Assembly (NCBI RefSeq): GCF_001423125.1
Contig: NZ_LMNW01000031.1
Span: 681,941 to 722,093, forward strand
Direction of reading: 5' to 3'
From: Duganella sp. Leaf126
GTDB taxonomy: Bacteria; Pseudomonadota; Gammaproteobacteria; Burkholderiales; Burkholderiaceae_D
DNA length: 40,153 nucleotides
The notes beneath the pieces were generated by a model. It ran no database searches. It was not told the origin of the DNA and saw only the letters and a program-made list of their open reading frames with translations. A program made the translations under genes and the position numbers. How positions within the stretch are numbered: position 1 is the first letter of the stretch; each line of letters opens with the position of its first letter. Below, piece by piece: positions 1-8,053 of this stretch.

Positions 1-1
1 G

Positions 2-118
2 GCAGCGCGGCTGGCGCCGATCGTCAGCCTGCATGACGAGGCGACGGCGCCGACATCGCCGGCCCTGCCGGCAAGATCACCGATGGCACCGGTGACAACG
101 CTGATCCGTTCCGGCTGA
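2..118 (+). CDS. Possible C-terminal end of an upstream gene (partial)
   Basis: One plus-strand frame is open from the window edge to a TGA at 116-118 and would give 38 residues ending in VTTLIRSG. The tail is rich in Ala, Pro, Thr and Ser, as many enzyme C-termini are, and it stops 81 nt before the adenosyltransferase start, so it could be the last part of a gene read in the same direction. The fragment is too short to assign to a family, and high-G+C DNA often gives open frames of this length by chance. Confidence 0.28.
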   Translation, partial: AARLAPIVSLHDEATAPTSPALPARSPMAPVTTLIRSG

Positions 119-199
119 TCGCCACAACGAAAGGGATTGTCGGCAGAAAAGCGCAACTGCTGTATGCTTGGGAGACTCTGACAACCAACCGAAACAACC

Positions 200-754
200 A
201 TGGGCAACCGACTCTCGAAGATCGCCACCCGCACCGGCGACGGCGGCACCACCGGCCTCGGTGACGGCAGCCGCACCGACAAGGATAGCGTGCGCATCCA
301 CAGCATCGGCGAAGTCGATGAACTCAATTCGCATATCGGCCTGCTGCTGTGCGAAGACATGCCGGCCGACCTGCGCGACGAACTGGTGACGATACAGCAC
401 GACCTGTTCGACCTGGGCGGCGAGTTGTGCATCCCCGGCTACCAGATGATTACCGAAGCGCACGTGGAGCGGCTCGACACCTTGCTGGCCAAGTACAACG
501 CGACGCTGCCGGCGCTGACCGAATTCATCCTCCCTGCCGGCGCGCGCGCCGCCGCGCAAGCGCACGTGTGCCGCACCGTCTGCCGCCGCGCCGAACGCGC
601 CATCGTCACGCTTGGCAAAGCCGAAACCATCCACGAACACCCGCGCCAGTACGTGAACCGGCTGTCGGACCTGCTGTTCGTGCTGTCGCGCGTGCTCAAC
701 CGCCATGCGGGGGGCAGCGACGTGCTGTGGCAGCATGAGCGCAAGCGCGGGTGA
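200..754 (+). CDS. PduO-type cob(I)alamin adenosyltransferase
   Basis: The 184-residue protein transfers the adenosyl group of ATP to cob(I)alamin, making the coenzyme form of B12 in the cytoplasm. The N-terminus carries the family's ATP-binding signature (KIATRTGDGGTTGLGDG, residues 6-22). Further on are VDELNSHIG (about 39-47), the arginine-rich helix CRTVCRRAER and the C-terminal YVNRLSDLLFVLSR, all hallmarks of the PduO/MMAB trimer family, and the length is normal. No other cobalamin gene is in the window, so the enzyme probably acts on salvaged corrinoid for a B12-dependent enzyme encoded elsewhere. No strong Shine-Dalgarno sequence precedes the ATG, but the start matches the family N-terminus. 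It is not the CobO type, which lacks this signature. Confidence 0.93.
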   Translation: MGNRLSKIATRTGDGGTTGLGDGSRTDKDSVRIHSIGEVDELNSHIGLLLCEDMPADLRDELVTIQHDLFDLGGELCIPGYQMITEAHVERLDTLLAKYNATLPALTEFILPAGARAAAQAHVCRTVCRRAERAIVTLGKAETIHEHPRQYVNRLSDLLFVLSRVLNRHAGGSDVLWQHERKRG

Positions 755-904
755 GCGGCCCACGGTGACATTTCATGCATTTTTAAACACATTGGAGTGC
801 TAAAATGCCATGGCTTTGCGCACGAATCGGCCCGCGCGCAAGCAGGTGTTGAACGCGGCATATTGCGTCATCACGTATTGCAAGATCCGGTCGCCGACTT
901 ACCT

Positions 905-931
905 GTAAAACATTCGTCAGCGGTGTTTTAC
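905..931. promoter_or_regulatory. 8-bp perfect inverted repeat upstream of the zinc-ribbon gene
   Basis: GTAAAACA (905-912) and TGTTTTAC (924-931) form a perfect inverted repeat with an 11-nt spacer, ending 20 nt before the ATG at 952. The A+T-rich arms stand out in a G+C-rich background. It could be an operator or a small leader hairpin. There is no T-run typical of a terminator and no regulator next door to assign it to. Confidence 0.4.
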
Positions 932-951
932 GATATCTTGATCGTTGAGCC

Positions 952-1599
952 ATGTCCGACATGCAGTTTGCCAACAATTATCGCGACCTGAGCAACTCGA
1001 CAGGGGTCGATGCCGGCTTCCAGTTCGAGTTTTGCTGCGAGCGCTGTAACGACCGCTGGCGCACCCATTTCAAACCCTACCGCAGTGCCCAGGCCTCGGG
1101 TTGGCTGCAAAAGGGCGCCAGCATGTTCGGCGGCCTGCTCGGCAATGCCGGCAGCGTGGTCGACAGCCTGGCCCAGGCAGGTTGGCATACGGCACGCGAT
1201 GAAGCGTTCACCGAGGCAGTTGCCGCCGGCAAGACGCACTTCAACCGCTGCGGCAACTGTCATGACTACGTCTGCAACCAGTGTTTCGACAGCGCCAGCG
1301 GCCTGTGCTTCAACTGCGCGCCCAACATCCAGGTAAAAATCACGCAGGCACGCGCCCAGGGCGAAGCGTCCGCTGCGTCCGACAAGGCGAACGCCGAAGG
1401 CCAGCTGCGTGGCGGGCGCCACGACGTCAGCCAGACCAAGCAGCTGGTATGCACCGCGTGCCGGGCCGAGACCCACGGCGCCAAGTTCTGCCCCGAGTGC
1501 GGCCACCGGACTGCCCAGCAGATGACCTGCCGATCCTGCTCGACGATGCTGCAGCCCGGGACAAAGTTCTGTACCGAGTGTGGCGAGCGCCAGACGTAA
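952..1599 (+). CDS. Zinc-ribbon protein (multiple CxxC modules)
   Basis: This is a 215-residue cytoplasmic protein of unknown function made mostly of metal-binding modules. The N-terminal part has FCCERC (about residues 23-28), then CGNCHDYVCNQC (about 99-110) and CFNC (about 119-122), probably one or two treble-clef or ribbon folds. A polar linker rich in Ala and Gln follows. The C-terminus is a classic double zinc ribbon: CTAC...FCPECG (about 164-184) and CRSC...FCTECG (about 190-211). The segment around residues 50-85 is Gly/Ala-rich and weakly amphipathic (MFGGLLGNAGSVVDSLAQAG). Double zinc ribbons usually serve protein or nucleic-acid contacts, so a scaffold or adaptor role is likely, but nothing here identifies a partner. 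Confidence 0.85.
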   Translation: MSDMQFANNYRDLSNSTGVDAGFQFEFCCERCNDRWRTHFKPYRSAQASGWLQKGASMFGGLLGNAGSVVDSLAQAGWHTARDEAFTEAVAAGKTHFNRCGNCHDYVCNQCFDSASGLCFNCAPNIQVKITQARAQGEASAASDKANAEGQLRGGRHDVSQTKQLVCTACRAETHGAKFCPECGHRTAQQMTCRSCSTMLQPGTKFCTECGERQT

Positions 1600-1719
1600 G
1601 TGCTTGCCCCTTTTGAGGGCGAGCACGTGCGCTCATCGATACCAAAAATCCCCACCATGCGACGCTGTTCGCCGAGTTGCTGAGCGCTCTCAGCCGGTCG
1701 GCAGGCGGCGGCTGGAAAA

Positions 1720-1800
1720 ATGAAACTATTTGGATCAAAGAAAAAGATTAAGAATACAGAAAGAACGTGCTACGTGCCTTGGGTGAATGAACTCCCCTGA
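1720..1800 (+). other. 26-codon open reading frame, possible gene remnant
   Basis: An ATG at 1720 opens 26 codons (MKLFGSKKKIKNTERTC...) ending in TGA at 1798-1800, in A+T-richer DNA than the flanking genes. The lysine-rich start followed by a Trp/Pro-containing stretch reads like the beginning of a soluble protein cut short by a stop. It may be the 5' stub of a decayed gene belonging to the same low-G+C patch as the gene at 1844. No family can be named. Confidence 0.25.
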
Positions 1801-1843
1801 CGCCTACTGGCGACTGTCCCCAACAAGAAAATGAAATTACTAC

Positions 1844-2209
1844 ATGAGCTACGACCCCCTATCCGAAGTTATTGATGCGCCAATCGAGGTCGATGATTCG
1901 ACAGTGATGAAGTTACACATCCTTAAAGCTGTTGAAAAATTCGGCTCGCTTCCTGGCGAAAACACGGCAGAAGAGAAAAAACGGCTGACCGCGATTCTCG
2001 ATGACTTACTCCTGCGATTGATAGGTGGTGTTCAAGCCAACCCCACGAAGCTTTGGGTGCTTACCGCGTTTCAGCAGTCTTTGGCTCTGGTTGAGAACGA
2101 GGATACAGAAGCGCGTGAACATTTCGGTACCGAACTGGAGCTGATCATGGACGCGCTCGGGATTGAAAGTTCAGATGGTCTGCTTGCCGCCTACCTGGGT
2201 GGAATCTGA
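1844..2209 (+). CDS. DUF4844-like hypothetical protein
   Basis: This is a 121-residue, mostly helical, acidic cytoplasmic protein without signal peptide or membrane segment. The central and C-terminal stretch (NPTKLWVLTAFQQSL ... EDTEAREHFGTELELIMDALGIESSDGLL) resembles what I remember of the DUF4844 family, whose function is unknown; I cannot confirm this without a profile search. G+C is clearly lower than in neighbouring genes (about 45 percent in 1921-1980 by count), suggesting transfer from another source. The ATG has no strong Shine-Dalgarno sequence. It stands alone, followed by a decayed stretch before dxs. Such small orphan proteins are sometimes immunity or accessory proteins, but nothing here shows that. 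Confidence 0.7.
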   Translation: MSYDPLSEVIDAPIEVDDSTVMKLHILKAVEKFGSLPGENTAEEKKRLTAILDDLLLRLIGGVQANPTKLWVLTAFQQSLALVENEDTEAREHFGTELELIMDALGIESSDGLLAAYLGGI

Positions 2210-2274
2210 TGGAGTTCGGCCAATAGCGGAAGCGTGATTTTTAACTGCAGGCACGCAAAGCATCCGATATGAAT

Positions 2275-2508
2275 CTAGAAGCTCGCGAGGCAGAACGGTG
2301 GCTTATGCCAGTTGTCGCCATAGAACACGGCTGAGCCGGAGCATGCGCACAGCAGCGTCACCGGTGGCGCCAGCGGCTCATTCCAGACGATCACCTGCAA
2401 CGCCATGAAAGCGATGAGCGTGGCTGCAATATAGATGGCAGCTGCCTGACCGACTGGATCGCCGATATTTGTAAAAACGCCGATCCCAACGATTCGAATT
2501 TCGACACC
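2275..2508 (-). pseudogene. Decayed reading frame with one hydrophobic segment
   Basis: In the 350-nt gap before dxs, the minus strand is open for 77 codons between a TGA at 2509-2511 and a TAG at 2275-2277. The translation contains a plausible transmembrane stretch (about 19 residues, AIYIAATLIAFMALQVIVW) and ends NWHKPPFCLASF. There is no ATG, GTG or TTG in frame before the hydrophobic stretch; the first ATG falls inside it. It therefore looks like the tail of a small membrane-protein gene that lost its start. The rest of 2210-2560 holds nothing else I can support. Confidence 0.3.
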
Positions 2509-2560
2509 TCACTCGACCAATGGGCGTGTGCGGTTGCGAACAATCGGCGATGTCAACCGT

Positions 2561-4438
2561 CTAGCTGTTATTGATCACCAGACGCGGCTCGTCAGCAGCG
2601 CCGTCGAAACGCGCCCTGATCGACGCCGTAATGCCGGCCGCGTCGAGTCCCACGCTGGCCAGCAGCTTGACCGGATCGCCGTGGTCGATGAACTTGTCGG
2701 GCAGGCCCAGCATCAGCAGCGGCTTGACGATGCCTTCGGCTGCCAGCGCTTCGGCCACGGCGGCGCCGGCGCCGCCCATGATGGCGCCCTCTTCCACCGT
2801 GACCAGGCAGTCGTGGCTGGCAGCGAGTTGCCGGACCAGTTCCACGTCCAGCGGTTTCACGAAGCGCATATTGGCGACCGTGGCGTCGAGCGTGTCGCCG
2901 GCGGTGACCGATGGCGCCACCATCGAGCCGAATGCCAGCACGGCGATCTTCTTGCCCTGGCGCTTGATCTCGCCCTTGCCCAGCGCAATGGTGGTCAGCG
3001 CCTGTTCCATCGCGGCGCCGATGCCGGCGCCGCGCGGGTAGCGGATGGCGGCCGGTCCCGGATAGTGGTAGCCGGTGGTGAGCATCTGGCGGCATTCGTT
3101 TTCGTCCGAGGCGGCCATGATCACCATGTTCGGGATGCAGCGCAGGTAGGCCAGGTCGTAGTTGCCGGCGTGGGTGGCGCCGTCGGCGCCAACCAGGCCG
3201 GCGCGGTCGAGCGCAAACGTGACGTCGAGGTTTTGCAGCGCGACGTCGTGCACCAGCTGGTCGTAGCCGCGTTGCAGGAAGGTCGAGTAGATCGCCACCA
3301 CGGGCTTGAGACCTTCGCAGGCCAGGCCGGCGCCGAACGTCACCGCGTGCTGCTCGGCGATGCCGACGTCAAAATAGCGGTCCGGGTATTGCTGCTCGAA
3401 GCGCACCATGCCCGAGCCTTCGCGCATGGCCGGCGTAATGCCGACCAGCTTGCTATCGGCAGCGGCCATGTCGCACAGCCAGTTGCCGAACACCTCGGTA
3501 TAGGTCATCTTCGATGGCGCGGTGGCTGGCTTGATGCCTTCGGCCGGGTTGAACTTGCCGGTGCCGTGGTACAGGATCGGCTCGGCCTCGGCCAGCTTGT
3601 AGCCCTGGCCCTTCTTGGTCACCACGTGCAGGAACTGCGGTCCCTTGAGCTGGCGGATGTTCTGCAGCGTGGGAATCAGCGAATCGAGGTCGTGGCCGTC
3701 GATCGGGCCGATGTAGTTGAAACCGAATTCCTCGAACATGGTGGCAGGCACCACCATGCCCTTGGCATGCTCCTCGATGCGCTTGGCCAGTTCCAGCACG
3801 GGGCCGGGCAGCACCGACTTGCCGACATTCTTGGCCGCCGCATAGAACTGCCCCGACATCAGGCGCGCCAGGTAGCGGTTGAGCGCGCCGACCGGCGGCG
3901 AGATCGACATGTCGTTATCGTTGAGGATGACCAGCAGGTTGATGTCGTCCTGCACGCCGGCGTTGTTGAGCGCCTCGAAGGCCATGCCGGCGGTCATCGA
4001 GCCGTCGCCGATGACGGCGATCGCGTGGCGCTGCTCGCCCTTGATCTTGGCCGCCTGCGCCATGCCCAGCGCAGCCGAGATCGACGTGGACGAGTGGGCG
4101 GTGCCGAAGGTGTCGTACTCGCTCTCGTCGCGCTTGGGGAAGCCCGAGATGCCGTTGAGCTGGCGCAGCGTGTGCATGCGGTCGCGGCGGCCGGTTAGGA
4201 TCTTGTGCGAGTAGGTCTGGTGGCCCACGTCCCACACGATGCGGTCTTCCGGCGTGTTGAACACGTAGTGCAGGGCAACCGTCAGTTCGACCGTGCCCAG
4301 GTTGGACGACAGATGGCCGCCCGTCTTGGAGACCGAATCGAGCAGGTAGGCGCGCAATTCGTGCGCCAGTGGCGTCAGTTGATGGTACGGCAGTGCGCGT
4401 ACGTCGGCCGGTGAATCTATTTTTTCTAGCAAGTTCAT
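2561..4438 (-). CDS. dxs: 1-deoxy-D-xylulose-5-phosphate synthase
   Basis: Dxs condenses pyruvate with glyceraldehyde 3-phosphate to DXP, the first step of the MEP isoprenoid pathway and also the DXP source for thiamine thiazole synthesis. The 625-residue protein has the family's full length. Seen are the thiamine-diphosphate and Mg motif [18 protein letters not shown] (about residues 143-160), the N-terminal [12 protein letters not shown], the pyrimidine-domain segment [18 protein letters not shown] (about 410-427), and a transketolase C-terminal domain. It is the last gene of xseB-ispA-dxs, starting directly after ispA (ispA stop codon ends at 4439, dxs ATG at 4438-4436), which implies translational coupling. 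The thiamine operon at 22000-26393 uses its product. Confidence 0.98.
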   Translation of the reverse strand: MNLLEKIDSPADVRALPYHQLTPLAHELRAYLLDSVSKTGGHLSSNLGTVELTVALHYVFNTPEDRIVWDVGHQTYSHKILTGRRDRMHTLRQLNGISGFPKRDESEYDTFGTAHSSTSISAALGMAQAAKIKGEQRHAIAVIGDGSMTAGMAFEALNNAGVQDDINLLVILNDNDMSISPPVGALNRYLARLMSGQFYAAAKNVGKSVLPGPVLELAKRIEEHAKGMVVPATMFEEFGFNYIGPIDGHDLDSLIPTLQNIRQLKGPQFLHVVTKKGQGYKLAEAEPILYHGTGKFNPAEGIKPATAPSKMTYTEVFGNWLCDMAAADSKLVGITPAMREGSGMVRFEQQYPDRYFDVGIAEQHAVTFGAGLACEGLKPVVAIYSTFLQRGYDQLVHDVALQNLDVTFALDRAGLVGADGATHAGNYDLAYLRCIPNMVIMAASDENECRQMLTTGYHYPGPAAIRYPRGAGIGAAMEQALTTIALGKGEIKRQGKKIAVLAFGSMVAPSVTAGDTLDATVANMRFVKPLDVELVRQLAASHDCLVTVEEGAIMGGAGAAVAEALAAEGIVKPLLMLGLPDKFIDHGDPVKLLASVGLDAAGITASIRARFDGAADEPRLVINNS

Positions 4439-5335
4439 TTATGCCTTCCGCTGCACGATCAAATCCGCGAGTTCGCGTAACCGCAGAGCCTTGTCTCCGA
4501 ACGGCGCGAGCGCTGCGTGCGCATCGAGCCGCAATGTTTCCGCCAGCGCGCGCGATGGCGCCAGCCCCAAGATCGACACATAGGTCGGCTTGTTGTCGGC
4601 CGCATCCTTGCCGGCGGTCTTGCCCAGTGTCGCCGAATCGGCGGTGGCGTCGAGCACATCATCGACGACCTGGAAGGCCAGGCCGATCGCGCGTGCGTAC
4701 TGGTCGAGCGCGGCCATGTCGGCAGCGCTGAGGTCCTTGCCAGCCAGCGCGCCCAGTACCACGGCCGCGCGCAGCAGCGCGCCGGTTTTCAGCTGGTGCA
4801 TCTGTTCGAGCTGTTCCAGCGTCAGGCTCAGGCCCACGCTGTCGAGGTCGATGGCCTGGCCGCCGCACATGCCGGCCGAGCCGGACGCCTGGGCCAGCAC
4901 CTTGAGCATGGCGGCCAGCCGCGCGGGCGGCAGCACGCTGGTGTCGGCCTCGGCCAGCACCACGAACGCCTGCGCTTGCAGCGCGTCGCCGACCAGCAGC
5001 GCGGTCGCTTCGTCGTAGGCGATATGGACCGTCGGCTTGCCACGGCGCAGGGCGTCGTCATCCATGCAGGGCATGTCGTCGTGCACCAGCGAGTAGGCGT
5101 GGACCATTTCCACCGCCGCGGCAGCGCGCGCCATGATGGCGGCGTCGGCGTCGAACAGGGCGCCGGCCGCATACACTAGCAAAGGACGCACGCGCTTGCC
5201 GCCGCCGAGCAGCGCATAGCGCATCGCTGCGTGCAGCTTGGTCGGCGTGACGGTCGCCGCTGGCAGGAAGGCCGACAGATCGCTTTCCGAACCGGCTTGC
5301 ACGGTCTTCATCCAGTCGTCGAAGGCGGCGCTCAT
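4439..5335 (-). CDS. ispA: Farnesyl (polyprenyl) diphosphate synthase
   Basis: IspA joins IPP with DMAPP and GPP to make farnesyl diphosphate for quinones and undecaprenyl lipids. The 298-residue protein has both Asp-rich motifs: the first in LVHDDMPCMDDDALRRG (about residues 84-100) and the second in QVVDDVLDATAD (about 223-234), plus the GKTAGKD loop and the LLVYAAG/KRVRPLL N-terminal region. I chose the ATG at 5335 because it overlaps the xseB stop as ATGA (5332-5335). A frame open further upstream would run inside xseB and adds a non-homologous arginine-rich extension. The xseB-ispA-dxs order is widespread in proteobacteria. A geranylgeranyl synthase is less likely given the context. Confidence 0.96.
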   Translation of the reverse strand: MSAAFDDWMKTVQAGSESDLSAFLPAATVTPTKLHAAMRYALLGGGKRVRPLLVYAAGALFDADAAIMARAAAAVEMVHAYSLVHDDMPCMDDDALRRGKPTVHIAYDEATALLVGDALQAQAFVVLAEADTSVLPPARLAAMLKVLAQASGSAGMCGGQAIDLDSVGLSLTLEQLEQMHQLKTGALLRAAVVLGALAGKDLSAADMAALDQYARAIGLAFQVVDDVLDATADSATLGKTAGKDAADNKPTYVSILGLAPSRALAETLRLDAHAALAPFGDKALRLRELADLIVQRKA

Positions 5336-5598
5336 TGTTCGGCCTCGGCGGCGGGTTCGAATGGTTTGAGCATCTCGCCTTCGAGCACCTTGACCTGGGA
5401 CTCCACTTTTTCCAGCTGCGCCGCGCACAGCTTGACCAGCTCGGAACCGCGCGCATAGGCGGCCACCGACGCTTCGAGCGGCAGTTGACCGGCTTCCATT
5501 TGCGCAACCAGTTGTGCCAGCTCTGCCATCGCTTCTTCAAACGAGACGTTGGCGGCGGCGGCGGTCGTTGCAGCTTCGGCAGTTAATTTCTTGGACAT
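5332..5598 (-). CDS. xseB: Exodeoxyribonuclease VII small subunit
   Basis: XseB is the small subunit of exonuclease VII, which degrades single-stranded DNA to oligonucleotides together with XseA (not in this window). The 88-residue protein carries the family pattern SFEEAMAELAQLVAQMEAGQLPLEASVAAYARGSEL (given here in pieces: SFEEAMAELAQLV, EAGQLPLEAS, YARGSEL) followed by a helical tail with a heptad look. The start at 5598 (MSKKLTAEA) is preferred; another ATG eight codons upstream at 5622 is possible, and neither has a clear Shine-Dalgarno sequence. It is the first gene of the operon with ispA and dxs. Confidence 0.93.
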   Translation of the reverse strand: MSKKLTAEAATTAAAANVSFEEAMAELAQLVAQMEAGQLPLEASVAAYARGSELVKLCAAQLEKVESQVKVLEGEMLKPFEPAAEAEQ

Positions 5599-5812
5599 TG
5601 GTTCTGAGAGAAGGTCATGCATTTGTTGGCAAAAAAGCTTGCCAGGCAGTGTAGCCCGTTATTTTAGAACAAACCACCCACACCGGTGGAACTATACGGG
5701 GTGGTGGCGGATTTTAGCGCAATCGTTGCCGCCTGCGTTAAACGCATGTATTTATTGCAATTCCTTACAAGTTAGCGCGTTTGACGCTCTGCCCCTGCGC
5801 GCCGAAACACGG

Positions 5813-5818
5813 TATAAT
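5813..5818 (+). promoter_or_regulatory. Candidate -10 box upstream of the Rieske gene
   Basis: A perfect TATAAT lies 103 nt before the Rieske ATG within a 322-nt A+T-richer intergenic region (5599-5920). A TTGACG at 5781-5786 is 26 nt away, too far to be its -35 partner, so this is only a -10 candidate. Closer to the gene, a strong purine run (AAGGGGGG, about 5908-5915) serves as Shine-Dalgarno sequence. I see no other element in this gap. Confidence 0.35.
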
Positions 5819-5920
5819 TGCCGGTTCCGTCCGAAATACTATTTTCAACTCACTTGAATTCAGGAATTTGCGGATTCTGTCTCTTCTTGGTTTGCTGTAT
5901 TTTAATTAAGGGGGGTTTGG

Positions 5921-7021
5921 ATGTCCGATCTGGGTACCCACGCCAAGCTGGCGCGTTCTAACGCGCAACTTCCGGTTGACGTCTATTTTGACGAAGCGCT
6001 ACTGCAGCGCGAAAAGCAGCAATTGTTCCAGAATGGTCCCCGTTACGTGGGACACGAGCTGATGGTGCCCGAGCTGGGCGACTTCGCCACGCTGAAGTCC
6101 GAAAACGAAGGCCGCATGCTGGTGCGCAATGCCAACGGGCTCGAAGTATTATCGAATGTCTGCCGCCACCGGCAGGCGCTGATGTTCAATGGCCGCGGCA
6201 ATGCCAACAATATCGTCTGTCCGCTGCACCGCTGGACCTACGACCTCAAGGGTGAATTGATCGGCGCGCCGCATTTCGCGGAAACGCCGTGCCTGAACCT
6301 GCCCAAGACCACCCTGCAAAGCTGGAACGGCCTGCAGTTCGAGCAGAACGGCTACAACGTCATGGACAAGCTCAAGAACCTGTCGGTGACGAAGGATCTC
6401 GATTTTTCCGGCTATATGTTCGACCGCGTGGAAGTGCAGACCTGCGATTACAACTGGAAGACGTTCATCGAAGTCTACCTGGAGGACTACCACGTCGAGC
6501 CGTTCCACCCCGGTCTGGGCGGCTTTGTCAGCTGCGACGACCTGCGCTGGGAATTCGGCGACGATTACAGCGTGCAGACCGTGGGCGTCAACAAGGGGCT
6601 GCTCAAGTCCGGTTCCGAAGTCTATAAACGCTGGCAGGAGCAGGTGCTCAAGTTCCGTGGCGGCGAGGCGCCGCCGTATGGCGCGATCTGGCTCACGCTG
6701 TATCCGAACATCATGGTCGAGTGGTATCCGCACGTGCTGGTGGTGTCCACGCTGTGGCCGGATGGTCCGCAGCGCACGCGCAACGTGGTCGAGTTCTACT
6801 ACCCCGAAGAAATCGTGCTGTTCGAGCGCGACTTCGTCGAGGCCGAGCACGCCGCCTACATGGAAACCGTGTCCGAAGACGACGAGATCGCGCTGCGCAT
6901 GGACGCTGGCCGCAAGGCCCTGCGCGACCGTGGCGAAACCGATGCCGGCCCGTACCAGTCGCCGATGGAAGATGGCATGCAGCACTTCCACGAATGGTAC
7001 CGCTCCAAGATCGCGCTGTAA
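5921..7021 (+). CDS. Rieske non-heme iron oxygenase, alpha subunit
   Basis: This 366-residue protein is the catalytic subunit of a ring-hydroxylating-type oxygenase. The Rieske [2Fe-2S] ligands are C81-x-H83 and C100-x2-H103 (VCRHRQAL and CPLHRW). The mononuclear iron site is EDYHVEPFH, with H191 and H196 as ligands and D189 as likely electron bridge; the third carboxylate is expected near the C-terminus. Substrate and reductase partner are unknown and no ferredoxin or reductase gene is adjacent. Single-gene enzymes of this type include choline or carnitine monooxygenases and demethylases, so an O- or N-demethylating or monooxygenase role is as possible as aromatic dihydroxylation. A strong Shine-Dalgarno sequence precedes the ATG. 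The EamA transporter gene follows after 23 nt, suggesting a shared transcript. Confidence 0.93.
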   Translation: MSDLGTHAKLARSNAQLPVDVYFDEALLQREKQQLFQNGPRYVGHELMVPELGDFATLKSENEGRMLVRNANGLEVLSNVCRHRQALMFNGRGNANNIVCPLHRWTYDLKGELIGAPHFAETPCLNLPKTTLQSWNGLQFEQNGYNVMDKLKNLSVTKDLDFSGYMFDRVEVQTCDYNWKTFIEVYLEDYHVEPFHPGLGGFVSCDDLRWEFGDDYSVQTVGVNKGLLKSGSEVYKRWQEQVLKFRGGEAPPYGAIWLTLYPNIMVEWYPHVLVVSTLWPDGPQRTRNVVEFYYPEEIVLFERDFVEAEHAAYMETVSEDDEIALRMDAGRKALRDRGETDAGPYQSPMEDGMQHFHEWYRSKIAL

Positions 7022-7044
7022 CAGCCCTTCCTAAAAGGACCCGG

Positions 7045-7968
7045 ATGCAATCGCTTTGGATGTTGTTTGCCAGTTTCATGTTCGCCGTCATGGGGGTGTG
7101 CGTGAAGCTGGCGTCCGAAGCGTTTTCCACCTCCGAAATCGTCATGTACCGCGGCGTGGTCGGCGTGATCGTGCTCGCTGCCATCATCAAGTCGCAGGGC
7201 GGCAGTTTCCGCACCACGATGCCGCTGGCGCACCTGTGGCGCTGCGTGATCGGCGTGGTCTCGCTGTGGCTGTGGTACTACTCGATCGGCGAACTGCCGC
7301 TGGCCACGGCCATGACCCTCAATTACCTGTCGCCGATCTGGATCGCCGTGTGGCTGTTCGCGCTCGGCTGGTGGCACGCGAAGGGCGACATCCAGTGGCC
7401 GCTGATGCTGGCCGTGATGATGAGCTTTGTCGGCGTGATCCTGCTGCTGCAGCCGGCCTTCCACGCCAACCAGCTGACGCCCGCCCTGGTGGCGCTGTGC
7501 TCGAGCGTGCTCACAGCGATGGCCTATATGCAGGTGCGCAAGCTCGGCCTGGCGGGCGAGCCGGAGAGCCGCGTGGTGTTCTATTTCGCGGTCACCAATA
7601 TCGTTGCCGGCCTGCTCGGCAACATCGTGCTGGCCGGCGGCAAACCGGTGACCTGGCACCCGATCGACAGCTGGCACGGCGCCCTGCTGCTGCTCGGTAT
7701 CGGCGTGTGCGCCACCAGCGCGCAAGTGGCCATGACGCGCGCCTACCGCCTGGGCCAGACGCTGGTGGTGGCCAACCTGCAGTACACCGGCATCGTGTTT
7801 TCCAGCATCTGGGGCGTGCTGGTGTTCGGCGACGTGTTCAGCGCGATGAGCTGGGCCGGCATTGCCATCATTCTCGCCTCGGGCATGGCCGCAACGTTCT
7901 ACAATACCCGCAATACAGAACGCGGCAAGGCCATCGACAAGGCCGACCCGATTTCCAGCGAAGTATAA
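7045..7968 (+). CDS. EamA/DMT-family transporter
   Basis: The 307-residue inner-membrane protein has about ten hydrophobic segments arranged as two EamA repeats, typical of drug/metabolite-transporter exporters (RhaT/YdcZ type). The start at 7045 (MQSLWMLFASFMFAVMGVCVKL) has an AAGGAC Shine-Dalgarno sequence at about 7035-7040. A frame open upstream runs inside the Rieske gene and is not used. The first segment contains the usual F-x-x-M-G-x-x-x-K pattern and the C-terminal repeat has LQYTGIVFSSIWGVLVFGD. The tail after the last helix is polar (TRNTERGKAIDKAD). The substrate cannot be read from sequence; its place after the Rieske gene suggests it may move the oxygenase's substrate or product. 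Confidence 0.92.
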   Translation: MQSLWMLFASFMFAVMGVCVKLASEAFSTSEIVMYRGVVGVIVLAAIIKSQGGSFRTTMPLAHLWRCVIGVVSLWLWYYSIGELPLATAMTLNYLSPIWIAVWLFALGWWHAKGDIQWPLMLAVMMSFVGVILLLQPAFHANQLTPALVALCSSVLTAMAYMQVRKLGLAGEPESRVVFYFAVTNIVAGLLGNIVLAGGKPVTWHPIDSWHGALLLLGIGVCATSAQVAMTRAYRLGQTLVVANLQYTGIVFSSIWGVLVFGDVFSAMSWAGIAIILASGMAATFYNTRNTERGKAIDKADPISSEV

Positions 7969-8053
7969 GGAACCTCGAAAAAATACTGAACAGACCGCTC
8001 GCTACGGTTTTTCGGGGTGTCTTTCAAGTTCCGTCTAGTGAATGGAGTTCGCC

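Noticed and set aside
805..852. Short 15-codon leader peptide after a GGAG
   Set aside because: It has a possible Shine-Dalgarno sequence, but no regulatory codons or attenuator hairpin follow, and the zinc-ribbon gene is 100 nt further.
2528..4198. Long open frame on the plus strand opposite dxs
   Set aside because: It mirrors dxs codons, is rich in His, Arg and Val as antisense frames of high-G+C genes are, and matches no family.
5781..5818. TTGACG and TATAAT as a complete sigma-70 promoter
   Set aside because: The spacing is 26 nt instead of 16-18; only the -10 box is reported.
7974..8022. CGAAAAA...TTTTTCG inverted repeat between the transporter and sulfurtransferase genes
   Set aside because: The loop is long and the stem weak; it does not qualify as a terminator.
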